In this document: piece by piece, positions 4,830-8,644 of the stretch | Numbering within the stretch: the stretch's first letter is position 1 | Layout: each line of letters begins with the position of its first letter | Assembly: GCA_012032575.1 (NCBI GenBank) | Contig: JAAUSP010000311.1 | Coordinates: 1 to 8,644, forward strand | Origin: Anaerolineales bacterium | GTDB lineage: Bacteria; Chloroflexota; Anaerolineae; 4572-78; J111 | Direction of reading: 5' to 3' | DNA length: 8,644 bases | The notes under the pieces: model-generated | Databases searched by the model: none | The model's input: the letters and a program-made list of their open reading frames with translations, nothing else | Told to the model about the DNA's origin: nothing | Translations under genes and position numbers: made by a program

Positions 4830-6092
4830 ATGTATACCAATGGAAACGGTAACCGGCGGCGGGTGGTCGTCACCGGGATGGGGGCGGTTAGTCCGCTGGG
4901 TAATACCTTGGCCGCGACATGGGCCGCCATGATGCGGGGCGAGTGCGCTGTTGAACCTATTACCAAATTTGATACGACCGGCTACCCCTGTACGGTAGCG
5001 GCCTTTGTTAAAGGTTTTGATCCGACCCAATACATGGATAAGCGGGACGCCCGGCGGATGTCTCCTTTTTTGCATTTTGCGGTCGCCGCATCTCAAGAAG
5101 CCTTGACTGACGCCGGCCTCGATTTGAGCAACGAAGACCCGACTCGGGTGGGGGTGGAGATTGGCAGCGCCATTGGCGGGGCGGATGTGGTGGAGGAAGA
5201 GCGGCTGGTTCTGGAGCGGGAAGGCATTAAAAAGGTCAACCCGGCGGCTATCCCGGCCCTTTTAATCAGTATGCCGGGTTGTTTTGTGGCCATTCATAAC
5301 AATATCCGGGGGCCGGTCAATGCCTCGGTGACAGCCTGCGCCACCGGCATTTCCGGGATTGGTGAGGGCATGCGCCGGATTGTCTGGGGCGATGCCGATA
5401 CGATGCTGGTCGGCGGGACCGAAAGCGCCATCACTCCGCTGACGCTGGGGGCTTTTGGTCGCCTGACCGCGCTTTCCAAACGCAGCGACACCCCGAAGCG
5501 GTCCATCACTCCCTTCGATATCAGTCGCGACGGCACCATTCTCGGCGAGGGGGCCGGCGTGATGGTGCTGGAAACGCTGGAGCACGCTCAGGCACGCGGG
5601 GCGCGCATTCTGGCCGAAGTCAAGGGCTACTCCCTCACCAGCGACGCTTTTCACATCTCCTCGCCCCGCGAAGACGGCAGCAGTCAGGCACGGGCCATGC
5701 AGCAGGCCCTCAAAGATGGCGGCCTCGAACCGCGCCAGGTCAATTATATCGGCGCACATGGGACCGGTACGCCCCTGAACGATGCCATCGAGACCATCGC
5801 CATCAAAACGGCCTTTGGCGAGTCGGCCTATGATCTTGCCATTAGCTCGATCAAAAGTATGACCGGTCACACCCTGGGCGCAGCCGGGGCGCTGTCGGCC
5901 ATTGCCGCCGTCAAGGCCATGCATGAAGGCTTTATCCCCCCGACGATCAATCTCGACATACCTGATCCCGCTTGTGATCTGGATTATGTGCCCAACCAGC
6001 CGCGTCAGGCGGAGGTGAAGGTGGCGATGGTCAATGGCTTTGGCTTCGGCGGGCAAAATGCCAGCCTTGTCTTGCAGAAGTGGGAAGAGTAA
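4830..6092 (+). CDS. fabF: Beta-ketoacyl-ACP synthase II
   Basis: FabF condenses malonyl-ACP with acyl-ACP, releasing CO2, in each elongation round of type II fatty acid synthesis in the cytosol. The 420-residue length is normal for KAS II. The N-terminus RRRVVVTGMGAVSPLGN (9-25) is typical. The catalytic triad is visible: Cys170 in SVTACATG, His310 in GAHGTGTPLND, and His347 in SMTGHTLGAAGA, with Lys342 just before it. All four are offset by exactly 7 from Escherichia coli FabF (C163, H303, K335, H340), so the core has no net insertions or deletions. The C-terminus has NGFGFGGQNASLVL. The start follows GAGAGG (4810-4815) at an unusually long 14-bp spacing. It stands alone, with no acpP, fabD or fabG beside it. 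A repeat begins right after the stop codon. Confidence 0.96.
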   Translation: MYTNGNGNRRRVVVTGMGAVSPLGNTLAATWAAMMRGECAVEPITKFDTTGYPCTVAAFVKGFDPTQYMDKRDARRMSPFLHFAVAASQEALTDAGLDLSNEDPTRVGVEIGSAIGGADVVEEERLVLEREGIKKVNPAAIPALLISMPGCFVAIHNNIRGPVNASVTACATGISGIGEGMRRIVWGDADTMLVGGTESAITPLTLGAFGRLTALSKRSDTPKRSITPFDISRDGTILGEGAGVMVLETLEHAQARGARILAEVKGYSLTSDAFHISSPREDGSSQARAMQQALKDGGLEPRQVNYIGAHGTGTPLNDAIETIAIKTAFGESAYDLAISSIKSMTGHTLGAAGALSAIAAVKAMHEGFIPPTINLDIPDPACDLDYVPNQPRQAEVKVAMVNGFGFGGQNASLVLQKWEE

Positions 6093-6093
6093 A

Positions 6094-6127
6094 CTGAGGG
6101 AATTGAAGGAACTGGAGGAACTGAGGG
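6094..6127 (+). repeat. Nonamer repeat downstream of fabF (repeat family C, copy 2)
   Basis: Three tandem 9-mers, GAATTGAAG, GAACTGGAG and GAACTGAGG (6100-6126), match the sequence encoding the sigma factor C-terminus at 25 of 27 positions. An extra CTGAGG precedes them. The repeat begins 2 bp after the fabF TAA, in the same sense as fabF, just as the other copy sits at the 3' end of the sigma gene. A T7 run follows at 6129-6135. Confidence 0.85.
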
Positions 6128-6135
6128 ATTTTTTT

Positions 6136-6212
6136 GTGACCGGAGACCGTAAACAGGCGACCGGAAGATGTCCGGAGTCCAAAGTACAGTTTGGACTCCG
6201 GGTTTCGGTCAC
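6136..6212. repeat. Nested palindrome between fabF and the M48 gene (repeat family H)
   Basis: A perfect 12-bp stem (6172-6183 with 6190-6201, 6-nt loop GTACAG) is nested inside an outer perfect 7-bp pair, GTGACCG (6136-6142) with CGGTCAC (6206-6212). Between the left arms are heptamer-like units GACCGGA, GACCGTA and, 21 nt after the first, GACCGGA again. It follows repeat C and ends 15 bp before the M48 ribosome binding site. It could separate fabF and M48 transcripts, but no T-tract follows the hairpin on the plus strand. Confidence 0.8.
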
Positions 6213-6242
6213 GTAGCGTAGTGGTTTGAGGAGTACGGACAG

Positions 6243-7313
6243 ATGGTTAATGATATGGTTATGATTGAACCCCAGTTGCGGGAATTTCCGCATCTCAGCC
6301 CGGCGGCGTTTCAGCATCCATCGGATGTGCAAGCGACGGCCAATCTGCAAAAAGTGCCGCTGCTGGCTCCCCTCATCAAATTGATTTCCAGTTCCGTGTT
6401 TGAAAAACAAATGCGGCTGATGAGCATCTCCAGCACCGTGCGGCTGGGGCCAAACCAGGCCCGGAGCATTTATCAGAAGTTTGAGAAAGCGGCGGCTATT
6501 CTGGATGTGCCGGAACTGCCGGAGCTGTATGTGAGCAGCCAATATACGATTAACGCCATGGCCTTTGGGGTCAAAAAATATCAGATCATTATGTTTGCCG
6601 GTCTGATTGACTTTCTGACCGAGGAAGAACTGCTGGCCGTGATTGGGCACGAATTGGGCCACGTGAAATGCCAGCACATGCTGTACAAGACGATGGCTTA
6701 CATTCTGCGCTATTTCGGGGCGCAGGCGCTGTACAGTTTGTTACCTGCTGGCACTGCTTCGCTGGCGACCATCCCGCTGCAACTGGCTATTTTGGAGTGG
6801 GAGCGCAAAGCCGAATTGTCGTGTGATCGAGCTGCTCTGCTGGTAGTGCAGGACCCGGCAGTGGTTGCCAGCGCCCTGACCAAACTGGCCGGCGGCTCCA
6901 AAAAGATTCTGCCCGAACTGAATATGGACGAGGTGCTGCTGCAAGCTCAGGAATATCACGAAGCCGGCGAGGGTCTGATTGAACAGCTTTTCAAAATAAA
7001 TATGCTGTTATTACAAACCCATCCTTTCCCCATTGTCCGGGCCAAAGAAATTATAGATTGGGGGGACTCGGAGCAGTACCAGAATATTTTAGCCGGTAAT
7101 TATATCCAGGAAGCCACCGCGCCGGCCCTGCTGCTGACCGAGCCGATGGCTAAAGTGTGCCCCCAGTGCGCCCAATTGGTCAACGCCTCCATCCCGCTCT
7201 GCCTGGCCTGCGGCAGCAGTTTGAAAGGTGCGCGGCGAGTCTGCGCCAAGTGCCATATCAAAGTGTTCTCCACCTGGGATACCTGTCCGGGGTGTGGCAG
7301 CGGGTTACAGTAG
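6243..7313 (+). CDS. M48-family zinc metalloprotease with two C-terminal zinc ribbons
   Basis: The catalytic motif is HELGH (His136-Glu137-His140) in LLAVIGHELGHVKCQHML. The likely third zinc ligand is Glu191 in ERKAELSCDRAALL, the usual M48 third-ligand context. Before it, PELPELYVSSQYTINAMAFGV and IIMFAGLIDFLTEEEL are typical M48 strands. No N-terminal signal peptide or membrane helix is seen; the hydrophobic stretch at about 147-185 could associate with membrane. The C-terminus has two four-Cys modules of identical spacing: C306-C309-C320-C323 and C334-C337-C348-C351, a double zinc ribbon probably used for binding a partner. M48 proteases of the HtpX/Oma1 type degrade misfolded membrane proteins, but this member's substrates are unknown. 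ATG 6243 has GAGGAG 9 bp upstream. The last codon and stop (CAG TAG) run into the palindrome shared with the convergent gene. Confidence 0.9.
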   Translation: MVNDMVMIEPQLREFPHLSPAAFQHPSDVQATANLQKVPLLAPLIKLISSSVFEKQMRLMSISSTVRLGPNQARSIYQKFEKAAAILDVPELPELYVSSQYTINAMAFGVKKYQIIMFAGLIDFLTEEELLAVIGHELGHVKCQHMLYKTMAYILRYFGAQALYSLLPAGTASLATIPLQLAILEWERKAELSCDRAALLVVQDPAVVASALTKLAGGSKKILPELNMDEVLLQAQEYHEAGEGLIEQLFKINMLLLQTHPFPIVRAKEIIDWGDSEQYQNILAGNYIQEATAPALLLTEPMAKVCPQCAQLVNASIPLCLACGSSLKGARRVCAKCHIKVFSTWDTCPGCGSGLQ

Positions 7314-7374
7314 ACGGTAAACGGTAGACGGTAGACGGGGGAAGAAAAGCCCTGTCTACTGTCTACCGTCTACC
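7312..7374. repeat. Heptamer-built palindrome, AGACGGT type, bridging two convergent gene ends (repeat family F)
   Basis: The left side is four heptamers, AGACGGT, AAACGGT, AGACGGT and AGACGGG (7312-7339). The right side is the same motif inverted: 7323-7336 pairs with 7361-7374 perfectly over 14 bp, with a 24-nt loop. The stop codon of the M48 gene (7311-7313) overlaps its left edge and that of the membrane protein (7356-7358) lies within its right half; both occur in the string CAGTAGAC/G. The symmetric position suggests a bidirectional 3'-end element. Confidence 0.85.
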
Positions 7375-7720
7375 TCTTCGCAGCGCTTCAATTCTTTCCC
7401 TTCCAATTCCCAACAAGTCCGATCCTTGAACTGTTCGCGCAGGTTTTTGGTCATTTCTGCACCCTCGTCGCTGGCGTAGACAATGGGGCCAGCCAGGGTG
7501 GGGCTGTTGGCCGCAAACGGTGCGGCGAAGTCGTTCCATCGCGCCACATTTTTGACAATCACCAGTGCCGGTTCGGATAATCCGGCCTGCTCCACGACTT
7601 CGAGGGGGGCGGCGGTGATGCCGTATTTCCCCTTCTGTGTCGCCAAAAGCAGGGGCAAGGTCCAAAGTAAATTGTAGGCGGTGAAAAGGATAGCTGCGAA
7701 GATGGGCAGCCAGCGCAGCC

Positions 7721-7785
7721 ACCCTCTCCCCCAACCCCTCTCCCTGCCAGGGAGAGGGGAGGCACGCCAGCGACGGGGAGAGGGT
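7721..7785. repeat. Double palindrome CCCTCTCCC type inside the membrane protein gene (repeat family G, copy 1)
   Basis: The inner stem 7735-7745 with 7749-7759 is perfect over 11 bp with a 3-nt loop; the outer stem 7721-7730 with 7776-7785 is perfect over 10 bp. Read in the gene frame it gives an Arg/Pro/Gly-rich segment including SPLPGRERGWGRGW between two membrane helices, so the element sits in a loop and keeps the frame open. The same core recurs at the window edge. Confidence 0.85.
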
Positions 7786-8418
7786 CTTTCGTCGGACTGA
7801 GCCAACAAATCCCCACTAATCTGTATCCCCCGCACCGTCAACAGCAAAAACGCCGGCAGCGCATCGTAATAATAGCGGGGAAAACCGCCGTCGGTGCCGC
7901 CGAAAGCCCAGTAGAAAATGTGGACAAAAATCAAACTAAGGATGGTGCCCAGCAGCAGCCAATCCCAGCGATTGGCTCGCCGGGCCAGGAAAGGGATGGC
8001 AGAAATAACAGGTTGGTCCAGCCCGGCCAGCCGAACAGCCCCGTGCCCAGAGCGGTCAGTTTGAGCCGGGTATTGATGAAAATAGCATCGGCTATCGTAT
8101 AGCCATAAGGACCTATGTTCGGGCCAAAGCCAACCCGGTCGTAAGGCCAAACGAGTAAATAGGCGTTGAAGATGGGGTCGCCGGTGACGGCCCACCAGTA
8201 GAGGGGCGACAATGCAGCAGCAGGCAGTCCGCCGACGGCCAACCAGAACAGCACTGACCCTTTAATTTCGCCCCGCCGTATGAGCACCAGCAAAAATATT
8301 CCCATTGCCAGCCCGATTCCCACCCCGGCGAAGGGCCGGGTGATGAAGGCCGCGCCGAGGGCCGCGCCGGTTAGAATGGCGAAAATCGGTGGGGTGCCAC
8401 CAGGGGGCCTTCGGCGCT

Positions 8419-8441
8419 GATGCGTGATGCGTGATGCGTGA
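8419..8441. repeat. Three GATGCGT heptamers inside the membrane protein gene (repeat family B, copy 2)
   Basis: Three exact consecutive GATGCGT units (8419-8439) followed by GA. They are related to the GTGATGC heptamers at 2149-2169. In the gene frame they encode HASRITHQ, a polar stretch between the hydrophobic segments LFWVTVGLVGLFHL and IFAILTGAALGAAFI. The surrounding 8390-8461 (TGGGGTG ... CGCCCCA) is weakly palindromic and may mark the insertion limits. Confidence 0.8.
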
Positions 8442-8620
8442 AGAAGACGGGGTACGCCCCACGCACCCGGTTTTTCAGTTAAGTGAAACAGCCCTACCAA
8501 TCCCACCGTTACCCAAAACAGCGAGGCCGTGTGGGAGAGCAGCGAACTGGATAAAAATAAAAAGCCCGGTGTGACCAGTCCCAGCCCGGCGGCCCATAGG
8601 CCAATGACCCTCACCCCCAA

Positions 8621-8643
8621 CCCCTCTCCCGAAGGGAGAGGGG
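8621..8643. repeat. Palindrome CCCCTCTCCC-GAA-GGGAGAGGGG at the window edge (repeat family G, copy 2)
   Basis: Perfect 10-bp arms (8621-8630 and 8634-8643) with loop GAA, preceded by CCCTCACCCCCAA (8608-8620). It shares the CCCCTCTCCC core and the leading CCCCCAA with the copy at 7721-7785. The membrane protein frame reads through it as SPLPSGEGLGVRV, so the gene probably continues past the window. Confidence 0.85.
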
Positions 8644-8644
8644 A

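Larger units (their letters stand above)
7356..8644 (-). pseudogene. Polytopic membrane protein, GT-C/GT39-like, frameshifted and truncated by the window edge
   Basis: Two overlapping frames make one protein. The upstream part, open from the window edge to about 8003, ends in GTGLFGWPGWTNLLFLP; the downstream part continues in another frame with FLARRANRWDWLLLG and on to TAG 7356-7358. Restoring one base in the short runs at about 7989-8003 joins them. About eight hydrophobic segments are seen. FLSSSLLSHTASLFW, ITRPFAGVGIGL, SPLYWWAVTGDPIFNAY, WPYDRVGFGPNIG and PRYYYDALPAFLLLT look like the middle and C-terminal part of lipid-linked-sugar glycosyltransferases of the GT-C/ArnT-PMT type common in Chloroflexota. 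The final ~90 residues form a soluble tail. The N-terminus with the usual catalytic Asp is outside the window, so the function is tentative. Three repeats lie in frame within the gene. The frameshift may be real or a sequencing/assembly error. Confidence 0.75.

Noticed and set aside
4737..5096. Minus-strand 119-codon frame over the fabF start
   Set aside because: It is antisense to the conserved FabF N-terminus and covers the fabF promoter region; it has no recognisable domain.
5262..6677. Long (471-codon) open frame on the minus strand opposite fabF and the start of the M48 gene
   Set aside because: It is antisense to two genes with clear catalytic motifs, spans their intergenic repeats, and its translation is His/Gln/Arg-rich with no recognisable domain. 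It is a shadow of GC-rich codon use.
7931..8195. Independent start of the downstream membrane-protein frame at 8195
   Set aside because: The first ~65 residues from that start are Arg/His-rich and are the out-of-frame reading of the upstream half; meaningful membrane sequence begins only after about 8003, so this is a frameshift, not a second gene.

Overview
The window looks like chromosome from a Chloroflexota bacterium, probably Anaerolineae-like. This is an inference from protein flavour (paired DegV proteins, an M48 protease with zinc ribbons, a GT-C-like membrane protein, an aspartyl-protease neighbour family) and from the many short palindromic repeats between moderately GC-rich genes. 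No rRNA, tRNA, transposase, integrase or CRISPR array is visible.

Layout. At the left edge is the 3' end of a leucyl aminopeptidase gene (+), then a small ORF (321-761, +) that appears to be a deletion fusion of two neighbouring genes. Next is a block of five minus-strand genes, read right to left: a winged-helix regulator (4631-3909), a DegV/FakB-like protein (3867-3001), an ECF-type sigma factor (2867-2232), a second DegV/FakB-like protein (2133-1288) and a one-TM small protein (1160-813). The regulator is divergent from fabF (4830-6092, +), and the 198-bp gap carries a near-consensus promoter for the regulator and an exact TATAAT for fabF. After fabF comes an M48-type protease with two C-terminal zinc ribbons (+), convergent with a polytopic membrane protein gene (-) that is frameshifted and runs off the right edge.

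How the genes may work together. FabF elongates fatty acids, and DegV/FakB proteins bind free fatty acids and present them to a fatty acid kinase. Two FakB-like genes, a divergent regulator and fabF therefore suggest a lipid-related neighbourhood, although the kinase FakA is not in the window. The sigma factor and the small TM protein might be a sigma/anti-sigma pair.

The most striking signal is not a gene. Almost every gene junction holds a different palindrome, usually built from short tandem units of about 7-9 bp with the second arm inverted. These repeats repeatedly contain or touch stop codons (DegV-1, regulator, M48 protease, membrane protein), encode the last ten residues of the sigma factor, and lie in frame inside the membrane protein gene. 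They look like several families of one class of small, gene-end-associated elements.
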